Assembly: GCF_007846095.1 (NCBI RefSeq)
Contig: NZ_VOEI01000006.1
Location: 1 to 64,000, forward strand
DNA from: Mucilaginibacter achroorhodeus
GTDB lineage: Bacteria > Bacteroidota > Bacteroidia > Sphingobacteriales > Sphingobacteriaceae
Reading direction: 5' to 3'
Length of the DNA stretch: 64,000 nt
Below the pieces are notes generated by a model that searched no databases, was not told the DNA's origin, and saw only the letters and a program-made list of their open reading frames with translations. Positions 10,599 through 20,822 of the stretch are shown here, in pieces (position 1 is the stretch's first letter; the number at the start of each line of letters is the position of its first letter). Made by a program: the position numbers and the translations under genes.

Positions 10599-12173
10599 AT
10601 GGTAGAGGTAAGACCAGACGAAGTATCAGCTATCCTGCGTCAGCAATTAGCCGGCTTTAAGTCAGAATCTGAATTAGAAGAAGTGGGTACCGTACTCCAG
10701 GTGGGTGATGGTATTGCACGCGTTTACGGTTTAAGCAAAGTTCAGTCAGGTGAGCTGGTTGAGTTTGGTAACAGTTTACAAGGTATCGTACTTAACCTTG
10801 AAGAAGATAATGTGGGTGTGGTATTGTTAGGTAAATCAGACGATATTAAAGAAGGTGATACCGTTAAACGTACAAACCGTATTGCATCTATCAACGTAGG
10901 CGAAGGCATGCTTGGCCGTGTTGTAGATACTTTAGGTACTCCAATTGATGGTAAAGGCCCAATCGCCGGTCAAACTTACGAAATGCCTCTGGAGCGTAAA
11001 GCACCGGGCGTTATCTACCGCCAGCCGGTTACCGAGCCGTTACAAACCGGTATCAAAGCTATCGATGCGATGATCCCAATCGGCCGTGGCCAGCGCGAGT
11101 TGGTTATCGGCGACCGCCAAACAGGTAAAACTGCGGTGTGTATCGATACCATCATCAACCAAAAAGAATTTTATGACGCAGGTAAACCTGTGATCTGTAT
11201 ATATGTTGCCTGTGGCCAGAAAGCTTCTACCGTAGCTAACATCGTGCGTACATTAGAAGAGAACGGTGCAATGCCTTACTCTATCGTAGTTGCAGCAAAC
11301 GCTTCAGACTCTGCTACCATGCAGTTCTTTGCTCCGTTTGCAGGTGCAGCTATTGGTGAGTACTTCCGCGATACAGGTCGCCCTGCTTTAATCATCTATG
11401 ATGACCTTTCTAAACAGGCTGTTGCTTACCGCGAGGTATCATTGTTACTACGCCGCCCACCGGGCCGTGAGGCTTATCCTGGTGACGTATTCTACCTTCA
11501 CAGCCGCTTGTTAGAGCGTGCCGCTAAGATCAACTCTAACGACAGTATCGCTCAGCAAATGAACGATCTGCCAGAGTCTATCAAGGGCATTGTTAAAGGT
11601 GGTGGTTCATTAACGGCATTGCCTATCATTGAAACACAAGCAGGTGACGTATCTGCGTATATCCCAACCAACGTAATTTCTATTACCGATGGTCAGATAT
11701 TCCTGGAGTCTAACTTGTTCCTTGCAGGTATCCGCCCGGCCATCAACGTAGGTATCTCGGTATCACGTGTGGGTGGTAACGCGCAGATCAAATCAATGAA
11801 GAAAGTAGCAGGTACCTTAAAGCTTGACCAGGCACAATACCGCGAGTTAGAGGCATTCTCTAAATTCGGTTCAGACCTTGACGCTTCAACCAAATCTGTA
11901 ATTGATAAGGGTGCACGTAACGTAGAGATCCTTAAACAGGGCCAGTTCTCTCCGGTATCAGTAGAAAAGCAGGTTGCCATCATCTACATTGGTACCAAGA
12001 ACTTAATGCGTAACGTACCGGTTAACAAGATCCGTAAGTTTGAAGAAGAATTTACCAACCAATTAGAGGTGCGCCACCCGGAGGTGCTTGCAGCCCTTAA
12101 AGCAGGTAAGTTTGACGATCAGCTAACCGGCGTGTTAGAAACCGTAGCTAAAGAAATATCAGCGAATTACTAA
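10599..12173 (+). CDS. atpA: ATP synthase F1 subunit alpha
   Basis: The non-catalytic nucleotide-binding subunit of F1. It has 524 residues with Walker A GDRQTGKT at 171-178, Walker B region [16 protein letters not shown], and the alpha signature [19 protein letters not shown]. Codon choice is strongly biased, as for highly expressed genes. It lies between atpH and atpG. The genes for beta and epsilon are not in the window, which is usual for this phylum, where they sit elsewhere. Confidence 0.98.
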   Translation: MVEVRPDEVSAILRQQLAGFKSESELEEVGTVLQVGDGIARVYGLSKVQSGELVEFGNSLQGIVLNLEEDNVGVVLLGKSDDIKEGDTVKRTNRIASINVGEGMLGRVVDTLGTPIDGKGPIAGQTYEMPLERKAPGVIYRQPVTEPLQTGIKAIDAMIPIGRGQRELVIGDRQTGKTAVCIDTIINQKEFYDAGKPVICIYVACGQKASTVANIVRTLEENGAMPYSIVVAANASDSATMQFFAPFAGAAIGEYFRDTGRPALIIYDDLSKQAVAYREVSLLLRRPPGREAYPGDVFYLHSRLLERAAKINSNDSIAQQMNDLPESIKGIVKGGGSLTALPIIETQAGDVSAYIPTNVISITDGQIFLESNLFLAGIRPAINVGISVSRVGGNAQIKSMKKVAGTLKLDQAQYRELEAFSKFGSDLDASTKSVIDKGARNVEILKQGQFSPVSVEKQVAIIYIGTKNLMRNVPVNKIRKFEEEFTNQLEVRHPEVLAALKAGKFDDQLTGVLETVAKEISANY

Positions 12174-12190
12174 TTAGTACTTAGTAGCAA

Positions 12191-12299
12191 GTATGAGGTA
12201 TCAAGACACTGTTTTGATACCTCATACACTACATAAATTTTGAAAGTAGGGAAGCAAGAGAGGCCAAGATCCTGATACTTGATACCCGATACTTGATAC
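12191..12299. repeat. Hairpin and direct-repeat spacer between atpA and atpG
   Basis: Perfect 14-bp arms, GTATGAGGTATCAA at 12191-12204 and its complement at 12214-12227, enclose a 9-base loop. Downstream the 12-mer GATACTTGATAC occurs at 12274-12285 and again at 12288-12299. There is no T-tract, so it is not a typical terminator. It may stabilise or tune mRNA between the alpha and gamma genes; this is inference. Confidence 0.75.
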
Positions 12300-12311
12300 T
12301 CAAAACAACGA

Positions 12312-13223
12312 ATGGCTAATTTAAAAGAAGTAAGAAACAGGATAGCGTCTGTAAACTCAACGCAGCAGATCACCAAGGCCATGAAAATGGTTTCGGCGGC
12401 TAAGTTGCGCAGGGCTACTGATGCCATTGTACAATTGCGCCCATACGCCAGCAAATTGAAAGACCTGTTGGCTAACCTTTCTGCAAGTTTAGAAGATGGT
12501 GCATCACCTTACCTGCAGGAGCGTGAGCCGGTACGCGTATTGGTGATAGTAGTAACCTCAAACCGTGGTTTGGCTGGTGCATTTAATACCAATGCCATTA
12601 AGGCTGCCAATAATCTTATCAACGATAAATACAGTGCCCAAATGAAAGCGGGTAACGTATCTATCGTAGCCATTGGTAAAAAAGGCCATGATTTTTATAC
12701 CCGCCGCAAATACAATGTGGTAGGTAACCATAACGACCTTTACCTTGATCTTAACTTCATTAACGCATCAAAAATTACCGATGAGATAATGAAGGGTTTT
12801 GTTAATGGCCAGTATGACCGAGTTGAGCTGGTTTACAACCATTTTAAAAACGCAGCAACGCAGTTTTTGATAACCGAGCAATTGCTGCCGGTGCCAAAAC
12901 CTGAAAAGAACGAGAAAGAAGCTTTTGCTTCTAAAAAGGAAGCAACTCCGGAAAGCCAGGTTGATTACATTCTTGAACCATCAAAAGAGGAGATAGTAGA
13001 GCAACTGATCCCTAAAAACATTAAGATCCAGTTATACCGTGCGGTATTAGACTCAAACGCATCTGAACATGGTGCCCGCATGACCGCTATGGACAAAGCA
13101 ACCGAGAACGCCGGCGACTTGTTGAAAGCCCTTAAACTTTCTTACAACCAGGCGCGCCAGGCGGCTATTACTACAGAATTAACCGAGATAGTAAGCGGTG
13201 CAGCAGCATTAAGCGGCTCATAA
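12312..13223 (+). CDS. atpG: ATP synthase F1 subunit gamma
   Basis: The central rotor shaft. It has 303 residues, beginning ANLKEVRNRIASVNSTQQI with the conserved KAMKMVSAAKLRRA near 23-36, and ending in the typical GARMTAMDKATENAGDLL and TTELTEIVSGAAAL. A charged insertion around 200-230 (NEKEAFASKKEATPES) makes it slightly longer than common homologues. It is the last gene of the operon and is followed by a hairpin at 13241. Confidence 0.96.
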   Translation: MANLKEVRNRIASVNSTQQITKAMKMVSAAKLRRATDAIVQLRPYASKLKDLLANLSASLEDGASPYLQEREPVRVLVIVVTSNRGLAGAFNTNAIKAANNLINDKYSAQMKAGNVSIVAIGKKGHDFYTRRKYNVVGNHNDLYLDLNFINASKITDEIMKGFVNGQYDRVELVYNHFKNAATQFLITEQLLPVPKPEKNEKEAFASKKEATPESQVDYILEPSKEEIVEQLIPKNIKIQLYRAVLDSNASEHGARMTAMDKATENAGDLLKALKLSYNQARQAAITTELTEIVSGAAALSGS

Positions 13224-13240
13224 GCCCACTACTATCACAT

Positions 13241-13278
13241 AACAACGAAAGCTTCCATATTTGGAGGCTTTTGTTGTT
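13241..13278 (+). terminator. Probable terminator of the ATP synthase operon
   Basis: A 16-bp stem with two G-T pairs (AACAACGAAAGCTTCC against GGAGGCTTTTGTTGTT), 18 bp after the atpG stop. The T-tract is short and interrupted, so termination may be partial. Confidence 0.6.
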
Positions 13279-13370
13279 TATAGCTGTCTCGTCCAATTTT
13301 ATTTGCACTTTCACCTTTGAAACCAGATCCAATAAGGATTGTTAATAGCTTTTTAAACGCTCACATAACC

Positions 13371-14237
13371 ATGACCATTCTTGAAAATGAATACCTAAGG
13401 GCAACTATAGATGCCAAGGGTGCACAATTAACCTCGCTTGTAAACAAACAAACCGGAGTAGAACATATGTGGCAGGCCGACCCTGATGTTTGGGCTTACC
13501 ATGCGCCAAACCTTTTTCCTATTGTAGGTGGTTTGTTAAATAACGAGCTGCATGTAGATGGTAAAACCTATAAAATGAACAGGCATGGCTTTGCCCGCCA
13601 ATCTGAATTTTTAGTATTGGAGGGCGATAGTGAGCACGCAGGCTTCTCTCTTCCATATTCAGATCATACACTTGAGGTTTATCCTTACAAATTTGATTTT
13701 CAGGTCTTGTACACATTAATAGATAATGCCTTACGCATTACCTATAAATTGATCAACAGGGATACGCAAACGGTATATTTTTCAGTAGGTGGACATCCAG
13801 CCTTTAATGTGCCATTTAATACGGGCGAAGCATACGAAGACTACTATCTTGAGTTTGAAACGCCGGAAGATCTGCATGCCCATTTGTTAAACGCCGACGG
13901 CCAATTCACCGGCGAAACAACGCCTGTTGCCCTTGACGGTAAAAAACTGCATTTAAAGCGCGAACTTTTTGCCAACGATGCACTGGTTTTTAAAGGTCTT
14001 AAATCAAGGTTGGTGACCATTAAAAGTACCAGGCATGATAAAACTTTGGCTGTTGAATTCCCACATTTTAATTATCTGGGCGTATGGTCAAAACCCGGTG
14101 CTGATTTTGTTTGTATTGAACCGTGGCTGGGCTGCGCCGACTCTGCTGATGGAGTTAAAGACATTAAGGAAAAAGAGGCAATACAGAAGGTTGCCGTAGG
14201 CCACGTATTTGAATCAGCATACTTTATTAGCATTTAA
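13371..14237 (+). CDS. Aldose 1-epimerase family protein
   Basis: A 288-residue beta-sandwich sugar epimerase-like protein. Such enzymes interconvert alpha and beta anomers of hexoses or act on hexose phosphates. The start MTILENEYLRATIDAKGAQL is typical for the LacX/YeaD-like branch, with GGHPAFNVPF (catalytic-type His) near the middle and FVCIEPWLGCADS near the end (catalytic-type Glu). An upstream in-frame TTG at 13317 exists, but the extension does not look conserved, so ATG at 13371 is chosen. Substrate unknown. Confidence 0.85.
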   Translation: MTILENEYLRATIDAKGAQLTSLVNKQTGVEHMWQADPDVWAYHAPNLFPIVGGLLNNELHVDGKTYKMNRHGFARQSEFLVLEGDSEHAGFSLPYSDHTLEVYPYKFDFQVLYTLIDNALRITYKLINRDTQTVYFSVGGHPAFNVPFNTGEAYEDYYLEFETPEDLHAHLLNADGQFTGETTPVALDGKKLHLKRELFANDALVFKGLKSRLVTIKSTRHDKTLAVEFPHFNYLGVWSKPGADFVCIEPWLGCADSADGVKDIKEKEAIQKVAVGHVFESAYFISI

Positions 14238-14321
14238 TTGCATTTTTTTAATGCTCATTAAAACTTTTTGTGTGTTTAGATACTTATCAGTTTAAAATTA
14301 CTCATTACAATATTTTAAGCT

Positions 14322-14657
14322 ATGAAAACAAAATTTTATCTATTCGCCATCGCAATGTTGTTAACAACATTCACCTTTAGCGCAAATGCGGGTACTATCA
14401 ACACTGAAAAGATGTACAAAGAAGCAGCTGCTAACATGACCAAAGAACAACGTATTGCACGTTGCGAGGAAATTAAAGAGCGCGTTGAAGAAATTAAAGC
14501 GATGGACAAATCGCAGTTAACTAAAGCTGACAAAAAAGAATTAAAAGGTGAGCTTAAAGAATTAAAGAAAGAAGCACAAGCAATGGGTAGCGGTGGTATC
14601 TATCTTTCAATAGGTGCTATCATCATCATCATTTTAGTTTTGATCCTGATCTTATAA
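14322..14657 (+). CDS. Small exported coiled-coil protein, unknown function
   Basis: A 111-residue protein: signal peptide (1-23, ending FSANA), a Lys/Glu-rich helical stretch (about 30-88, ELKGELKELKKEAQ) and a very hydrophobic C-terminal helix (about 94-111, IIIIILVLILIL). Anchored by its tail, it would expose a charged coiled coil to the periplasm. The family is not recognised. It stands alone and is followed by a strong terminator. Confidence 0.7.
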   Translation: MKTKFYLFAIAMLLTTFTFSANAGTINTEKMYKEAAANMTKEQRIARCEEIKERVEEIKAMDKSQLTKADKKELKGELKELKKEAQAMGSGGIYLSIGAIIIIILVLILIL

Positions 14658-14680
14658 TCAGCACAAAACACGATAAAAAA

Positions 14681-14710
14681 AGGCATCCATTCGGATGCCT
14701 TTTTTTTTTA
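14681..14710. terminator. Bidirectional intrinsic terminator
   Basis: An 8-bp perfect stem (AGGCATCC, loop ATTC, GGATGCCT) flanked by A-run and T-run, so it can end transcription in both directions. It lies between the convergent small exported protein gene and the beta-galactosidase gene. Confidence 0.9.
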
Positions 14711-14711
14711 C

Positions 14712-16550
14712 CTATTTTTTCATGAGTTCATCCAGCACGGGATGATCGATGGTGCTTATCTGCTTATGTCCGCTATTGAGTTCATCAAAAATTACTACTT
14801 CATTAGTTCCTCTTTTTAACCATGCAGCAGGTACAAATAATGTTTGCTGTGGGCCAATATTCCAATATTTACCCAGGTTATGGCCGTTGATAAAGGCCAC
14901 CCCTTTACCAAAGCCGTGCATATCCAAATAAGTGTCTACAACACCTTTAAGTGAGAACGTGCTGCGGTACAAGGCCGGATATTGCTCACCTTCATTTTGG
15001 GCGGGCACATACTTAAACCCTGCAGGTGTAGTTAACGGGAATTTATACATCTTCCAACCCAGTAGTTCTTTATCAGCAAGCGTAACCTTTTCGGTGATTC
15101 CCTGACGGTTATCTGTTAAGAATGGCCCGTAGTTAATCCGGCCATTGTTCTCTACCAATATGTCAAGTACGCTGTTAGCCGTCACTCCATCTAATTGAAC
15201 TGAATCTTGTGCCAAACGACGGTCTAATACAGCAACACGTTTACCGTTCAGATAAACCGTAGCGTAATCGCGCATTTCTTTGATTTTAAGCAGTCCACCG
15301 GTTGCATTGGCCAACGTAGTGCGGTAAAGCACCAAACCATAACCTTGATCAAGGTCTTCAAAGCTCATAGGCTTTTCGCTTTCAACAGGAGTACCGAGGT
15401 TGTTAAATAAATTTGCTACGCCTGTTACTTTAGTCACTTCTAAAGCATAGGTACGGCGGCGCTTTTGCGGCACATCCGGCAAGGTTTGCCCGGCAGGCAA
15501 ATGTTTGGCGATAACTTCTCTTAACTTATAAAATTTGGGCGTAGGGTCACCTGCCTCGTTAAGGGGCGCATCATAATCATAGCTCGATGTTTGCGGCGAG
15601 TAAGGTTCTTTTCGGTTCATGTTTGCGCCATTCATAAAATCGCGCGTGGTGCCGCCATGGAACATGTACATGTTGATAGAGATGCCCGCTGACAATACTT
15701 CGTCAAGCTTTTTGGCATCCTCATCAGCATTGCTGCGGCTGTGTGCTTTACCCCAGCTATCAAACCAACCCGGGTACCATTCTGCAATGTAATATGGCCC
15801 TTTACCGTCATGGTATTTATTGATCAGTTCTTTAACCTTTGCAGGATTGTCCTCGCCGTTAACTGCTGGTAAAAAGCCGGGCAGGTAGCCTGCCGGCATC
15901 TGGCCCGGGCCATCACAGGTAAACAACAAACCATCAAAACCGGCATCTCTGAAGATCTTTTCGTTCTGGGCCAGGTATTCCTTGTCGTTACTGTAAGAAC
16001 CGTATTCGTTCTCTATCTGCACCATCAGGATGTTACCGCCATGGTTAACCTGCAGCGGCGCAAGTTGCTTACCTATTTCCATCATGTAGTTGCGGTAAGC
16101 GTTTATAAAGGCAGGGTCTTTACTGCGTACCTTCATGTTGCGGTCTTTAAGCAACCACCATGGGTAACCACCAAACTCCCACTCAGCACATACATAAGGG
16201 CTGGGTCGCAGCACTACATATAAGCCTTCCTCTTTTGCGGCACGTACGAAGCCGGCTATATCATTCTCGCCTTCAAAATTGTATTTGCCCTGCGCCGGCC
16301 CATGAGCGTTCCAAAATACATAGGTACCTATGGTATTAAGCCCCATAGCCTTGGCCATTTTCATGCGCTCATGCCAATATTCTTTAGGGATACGCGTGTA
16401 ATGCATCTCGCCGGATATCATTTGAAAAGGCTTACCATCGAGCAGAAAATCTTTATCGCCTAAAGCGAAAGTATGCGTTGCAGTTTGGGCAAGGATAATG
16501 GTGTTGCAGGCCATTGCAAGCAGGCAACACGCAAGTATACGTTTTAGCAT
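14712..16550 (-). CDS. Secreted GH35 beta-galactosidase
   Basis: A glycoside hydrolase family 35 enzyme that removes terminal beta-galactose from oligo- and polysaccharides. The signal peptide covers about 1-22 (ends ILAQ). The catalytic barrel has the family motif GGYPWWLL, acid/base Glu182 in VQIENEYGSY and nucleophile Glu257 in IAEWYPGWFDSWG. C-terminal beta-domains (about 380-612) include jelly-roll folds. With 612 residues it is the usual bacterial length. It ends right at the bidirectional terminator. parC lies 14 bp upstream on the same strand, so it may be co-transcribed with it. Confidence 0.93.
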   Translation of the reverse strand: MLKRILACCLLAMACNTIILAQTATHTFALGDKDFLLDGKPFQMISGEMHYTRIPKEYWHERMKMAKAMGLNTIGTYVFWNAHGPAQGKYNFEGENDIAGFVRAAKEEGLYVVLRPSPYVCAEWEFGGYPWWLLKDRNMKVRSKDPAFINAYRNYMMEIGKQLAPLQVNHGGNILMVQIENEYGSYSNDKEYLAQNEKIFRDAGFDGLLFTCDGPGQMPAGYLPGFLPAVNGEDNPAKVKELINKYHDGKGPYYIAEWYPGWFDSWGKAHSRSNADEDAKKLDEVLSAGISINMYMFHGGTTRDFMNGANMNRKEPYSPQTSSYDYDAPLNEAGDPTPKFYKLREVIAKHLPAGQTLPDVPQKRRRTYALEVTKVTGVANLFNNLGTPVESEKPMSFEDLDQGYGLVLYRTTLANATGGLLKIKEMRDYATVYLNGKRVAVLDRRLAQDSVQLDGVTANSVLDILVENNGRINYGPFLTDNRQGITEKVTLADKELLGWKMYKFPLTTPAGFKYVPAQNEGEQYPALYRSTFSLKGVVDTYLDMHGFGKGVAFINGHNLGKYWNIGPQQTLFVPAAWLKRGTNEVVIFDELNSGHKQISTIDHPVLDELMKK

Positions 16551-16564
16551 ATGATGTTTGTGGT

Positions 16565-19336
16565 TTAAAACAAGTCTAACTGTCCGTTCATGTCAATATC
16601 ATCGGGGTTGGTTATCTCCAGGTCAACCTTTTTCTTTGGTTGTTCCGCAGCAGGTTTTTCAGCCGTTTTAGTTTCCTCTTCTACAACGTTATCAATGGGG
16701 TCAGATTGTGTATCTGCAGGTTCTGCATCAGCAACTTTCTTTTCGTCAGGGGTAATTACAATTTCAGTATCCTCTACAGAATCCGGTGCCGGGTCGGGTA
16801 CATCTTCCTCATCGTCGTGCTCGGCTATCAGTTCCACAGTTTTTACCTGGTGTACCGATAAACGGTTACCCATGGCCTTCATGCCTTTCACATCTATCAG
16901 ATCGGCCAGGTTCAGCTCCACTGTTTCCTCAATAGCGGTTTTGCCCTTAAGCTGATTTACTTTTACAACAGGCTGCGATGCACCGGAGATGATGACAAGC
17001 TTAGATCCGCTTTCATCACTAATAATGCTGGTTTGCTTACCAATAGCTACGTTCTCGAATACAAAGCGTTTAATCATGTAGTTCTTTGATTTTCCTTCAA
17101 AGTGCACCACCGAGAAAACCTTGGCCGGGTCATACTTCTCGATAAGGATCATCTTATCATCAAAGTGATTATTAAGATCAAAGCTGGTAAGTTCATAAAC
17201 ACCATTAGGCATTACGGTCAGTATGCGGTCATCGCCATCAAACTCACCCAGGTACTTACCACGTCCATCAGCGTTAAGGCGTTTCAGGATATCATCATAC
17301 CATATCTTTCGTCCGGCCAGTGTAGATATGCCTTTGCTCTTGAGCGTTATCTTCTTGATAGGATACTTGGTGACGATGTTACCCATCGATCCGCGGCCCT
17401 TGATAGCGATAAGCGCAAAATCTTCGTCAAATTGTAACTTTTTAAGCTTTGAGTGTGGTTTCAATTGTATGTTCACCACTTCCGCCTCGCCGTTTGGATT
17501 GGCGGTGAAATAAAGCATTTTAGAGCCTTTGGTGCCTTTGGTAAGGTCATATTCCTTATCGCGTGTTATGCCGGTTACAGAGAAACGCTTAATGTAAGCA
17601 ATACCGCTTTGCCCGTCTTTATAGATCATGTTATAAACGGTGCGCTCATCATTTTTCTTAAACACAGCTACGTGTTCGATATCCTTACCCACAAAAACCT
17701 TGTCCTGTACTTTGGTTACAATAAAGCGGCCATCGTTACGGAAAACGATGATATCATCAATATCAGAGCATTCGCCAACCAGTTCCACGTTCTCATCTTT
17801 CTTTAAACCAGAGCCGATGAAACCGTCAACCTTATTTACATACAGCTTAACGTTGGCTAAAGCCACTTGCGAGGCTTCTACACGGTCAAAGGTGCGCAGT
17901 TCGGTTTTACGTTCGCGGCCTTTACCATATTTCTCTTTTAGTTTTTCAAACCATGCAATGGTGTAATCCACTAGGTTTTTTAGGTGATGTTTAACCGTTT
18001 TGATCTCCGCTTCCAGCCCTTTGATCTGCTCGTCCGTTTTCTTAACGTCAAAGCGGGTAATGCTGCTCATCGGCTTATCAATAAGCTTTTTATAATCCTC
18101 AGGTGTAATTGCGCGATAAAATTGCGCAAAGAATGGCTCAAACAAGCGGTTTAACACGCTTAACACCATCTCAAAGTCTGATGCGCTTTCATAATCAGGA
18201 TGCTTATACATGCCTTCCTGAATAAATATTTTGAGCAATGAGCTGAAGAAGATCTTTTCCATCAGCTCTTTCAGCCGTATCTCTAATTCCTGCTTTAGCA
18301 GATCTTTGGTAAAGTGGGTGCTCTCGGTAAGCATATCATTCACGCTCATGAAGCGTGGTTTATCATCCTGTATCACACAGGTGTTTGGCGATATGGATAC
18401 CTCGCAATCGGTAAATGCGTAAAGTGCATCAATGGTAACATCAGGCGAAATACCTGGTGCCAGGTGCACAACTATCTCTACATCTTTGGCAGTGTTATCT
18501 TCTATCTTTTTGATCTTGATCTTGCCTTTGTCGTTTGCAGATATAACACTGTCTATCAAACCACCGGTAGTGGTGCTAAACGGTATCTCGGTAATGGCAA
18601 GTGTCTTTTTATCGCGCTCTACAATTTTTGCGCGGACCCGCACCTTACCGCCACGCTGCCCGTCGTTGTATGCCGACACATCAGCCATACCACCTGTCGG
18701 GAAATCCGGCACCAGATTAGGGCGCTCGCCGCGTAATACACCTATGGATGCATCCAGTAGTTCAATAAAATTATGCGGCAAAATTTTGGTAGCCAAGCCT
18801 ACGGCAATACCCTCAGCACCTTGCGCTAATAACAATGGGAATTTTACAGGTAAGGTAATTGGCTCGCGGTTACGGCCATCATAACTGGCCTGCCAAACGG
18901 TAGTATCGGGGTTAAATACCACATCCAGCGCAAATTTGGATAATCTGGCCTCTATGTAACGTGGTGCCGCTGCCGAGTCGCCGGTTATCGGGTCGCCCCA
19001 GTTACCCTGGCAGTCTATCAGCAGGTTTTTTTGGCCTATCTGTACCATGGCATCTCCGATGGAAGCATCGCCATGCGGATGGTACTTCATGGTGTTACCA
19101 ATAACGTTGGCCGCTTTATTGAAACGTCCGTCGTCCATCTCTTTTAGCGAGTGCAAAATACGGCGCTGCACAGGCTTTAAGCCATCGTTGATATGCGGCA
19201 CGGCGCGGTCAAGGATTACATAAGAAGCATAATCCAGGAACCAGTTCTCGTATAACCCGTTGAGTGAGGTTACGTTATGAAGTACGTTTTCTTCGTTATT
19301 TTCGGGAGTATCAGTATTGCTTATATCTTCGCTCAT
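16565..19336 (-). CDS. parC: DNA topoisomerase IV subunit A
   Basis: The DNA-cutting subunit of topoisomerase IV, which decatenates replicated chromosomes with ParE. Catalytic Tyr127 lies in AAAPRYIEARLS. The quinolone-determining region reads YHPHGDASIGDAMVQ; the usual Ser is Ala91 and the acidic residue is Asp95. The C-terminal DNA-wrapping domain ends in a Glu/Asp-rich tail (about 830-923). The closing residues DMNGQLDLF resemble the ends of other topoisomerase A subunits. parE lies about 3.6 kb away on the same strand. Identification as ParC rather than GyrA rests on the sequence style and the nearby ParE. Confidence 0.93.
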   Translation of the reverse strand: MSEDISNTDTPENNEENVLHNVTSLNGLYENWFLDYASYVILDRAVPHINDGLKPVQRRILHSLKEMDDGRFNKAANVIGNTMKYHPHGDASIGDAMVQIGQKNLLIDCQGNWGDPITGDSAAAPRYIEARLSKFALDVVFNPDTTVWQASYDGRNREPITLPVKFPLLLAQGAEGIAVGLATKILPHNFIELLDASIGVLRGERPNLVPDFPTGGMADVSAYNDGQRGGKVRVRAKIVERDKKTLAITEIPFSTTTGGLIDSVISANDKGKIKIKKIEDNTAKDVEIVVHLAPGISPDVTIDALYAFTDCEVSISPNTCVIQDDKPRFMSVNDMLTESTHFTKDLLKQELEIRLKELMEKIFFSSLLKIFIQEGMYKHPDYESASDFEMVLSVLNRLFEPFFAQFYRAITPEDYKKLIDKPMSSITRFDVKKTDEQIKGLEAEIKTVKHHLKNLVDYTIAWFEKLKEKYGKGRERKTELRTFDRVEASQVALANVKLYVNKVDGFIGSGLKKDENVELVGECSDIDDIIVFRNDGRFIVTKVQDKVFVGKDIEHVAVFKKNDERTVYNMIYKDGQSGIAYIKRFSVTGITRDKEYDLTKGTKGSKMLYFTANPNGEAEVVNIQLKPHSKLKKLQFDEDFALIAIKGRGSMGNIVTKYPIKKITLKSKGISTLAGRKIWYDDILKRLNADGRGKYLGEFDGDDRILTVMPNGVYELTSFDLNNHFDDKMILIEKYDPAKVFSVVHFEGKSKNYMIKRFVFENVAIGKQTSIISDESGSKLVIISGASQPVVKVNQLKGKTAIEETVELNLADLIDVKGMKAMGNRLSVHQVKTVELIAEHDDEEDVPDPAPDSVEDTEIVITPDEKKVADAEPADTQSDPIDNVVEEETKTAEKPAAEQPKKKVDLEITNPDDIDMNGQLDLF

Positions 19337-19505
19337 TTATACAGCTAAAATTAATGCGGATGGGTAAAGATAAGAGAATGTAAAGATATGTGACTGTCAA
19401 TAAATGTAGATTTTATACACAAATTGACTAATTTTAATGCGGTGACAAGCATTATTAAGACAATTTCAACTGCCAGCATTACAAGTAAGATCTTAAAATA
19501 TAAGT

Positions 19506-20135
19506 ATGACCGATGAACAGATATTTGCTTTAATAGACGCTGAATTTGCATCCCCAACTTTGGGCGTAACAGAGCAGTATTTAGAAATTCACGAACCCGT
19601 TTATGAAAACGAAATAATTAAAATAGCGCGGGTAAATCGTGATAAAGAAAATGTAACCATTGCTTACTTACCGGTAAAAAACGAAAGCTTTTTTTTCGCA
19701 GTCTATGCAGATGAAAAAGAAATTTTCAATATCAGCACCGAATCGCGCAATACAATATGTTTAAGAGCCGTATCTGAAGAAATGTTTCCAGAAGAAATGC
19801 AATCTTATTTGGGGATAATTCCAACCTCTTCAGTAAAAAGAGGTGCATTTTACCCCAATGGAAAAAGACAATATAAAATGAATTGTATTGAGTATGAGCC
19901 AAACCCTGAACCGGATGAGTTCGAGGACAAGCTCCTCAAACTTCTAATATCTTTAGAAAACGATAAAATCGGATTGTTGAGTCTTTCAGATCGAGTTGAT
20001 GTATTTATTCAGGCCACTCTGGATTTTCATGCTGGTAATCAATTGTTAGGCGGTGCATTTATCAATTTGGAATGTATAAAATTAATGGCTGAATTAAATT
20101 TACAAATCAGTTTAGATGTTACCGCTTGGGGGTAA
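19506..20135 (+). CDS. Hypothetical cytosolic protein
   Basis: A 209-residue protein with no signal peptide or membrane segment. It is acidic, with FEDKLLKLLISLENDK in the middle and a hydrophobic C-terminal third. No family recognised. Codon use is more AT-rich than in the neighbouring core genes. Together with its place between parC and parE, this suggests an acquired gene; immunity-type proteins of this size and composition are common but nothing proves that here. Confidence 0.6.
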   Translation: MTDEQIFALIDAEFASPTLGVTEQYLEIHEPVYENEIIKIARVNRDKENVTIAYLPVKNESFFFAVYADEKEIFNISTESRNTICLRAVSEEMFPEEMQSYLGIIPTSSVKRGAFYPNGKRQYKMNCIEYEPNPEPDEFEDKLLKLLISLENDKIGLLSLSDRVDVFIQATLDFHAGNQLLGGAFINLECIKLMAELNLQISLDVTAWG

Positions 20136-20166
20136 TAAATTTAAGTAATTGAAATCTTGTATCTCT

Positions 20167-20685
20167 TTAATCTCTTAACTTCTTCAATTCCCTTAACATC
20201 GCCCCGTAATCCATCCTTCTATTTGCTGCGCTGATGGTTGCTGCTATGCGGTTGGCCCGGGTTAGCTCTGTTTTAGCATCATTTATCCACTTGAAAAAGT
20301 AGCCCTGATGTGATTTGGATAAACTATCAAAATAGGCAAGGGCTTCGGGCGGTTCAAACTCAAAACATTCTTGTAATTCAGCAGGCATCTCCAGTTTAAA
20401 ATCCTTGTCGTGTTCCAACCTCAAGCGCAACATGGCACCGCGCTCCTTACGTATGGCTTTGCGTACCTCTGCCTTAAGCGCCAGGATAAAATTACCCTTT
20501 CCTGCAGGCAGCATTGACATACCCGAAACAGGATACTCGTCCAGATAACCACGTACCCGCATAGCCCTTTTATTACCAGGTAATATTTCTTGGGCGATGT
20601 GGGAAGGTATGATGACGAAGGTCCATCCGGTTTTGTCGCCGTTCTCTCCATACTGCTGTATTACGGTTGTGTAATCAATCATCAT
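20167..20685 (-). CDS. YdeI/OmdA-like protein with DUF1905
   Basis: A 172-residue cytosolic protein. The first half (about 3-95) resembles DUF1905 (WTFVIIPSHIAQEI, VRGYLDEYPVSGMSM). The C-terminal part matches the YdeI/OmpD-associated family (LPAELQ-like region followed by FDSLSKSHQGYFFKWINDAKT and RANRIAATI). Members have been named for bacteriocin protection, though the biochemical role is unknown. Start at 20685 or the next Met at 20682. It is convergent with the upstream hypothetical gene. Confidence 0.8.
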   Translation of the reverse strand: MMIDYTTVIQQYGENGDKTGWTFVIIPSHIAQEILPGNKRAMRVRGYLDEYPVSGMSMLPAGKGNFILALKAEVRKAIRKERGAMLRLRLEHDKDFKLEMPAELQECFEFEPPEALAYFDSLSKSHQGYFFKWINDAKTELTRANRIAATISAANRRMDYGAMLRELKKLRD

Positions 20686-20822
20686 CTCAAATATAAATTT
20701 TCGGCGCGGGATGTTAAATGTTTGTTAAATAAGCCATTTTAACATTTAGGAGTGTAACGAAACGTAAGTTGACCACATCTTATAGATAAACAAGCAAGAA
20801 TTAAAACCAAAACTTTTATACC

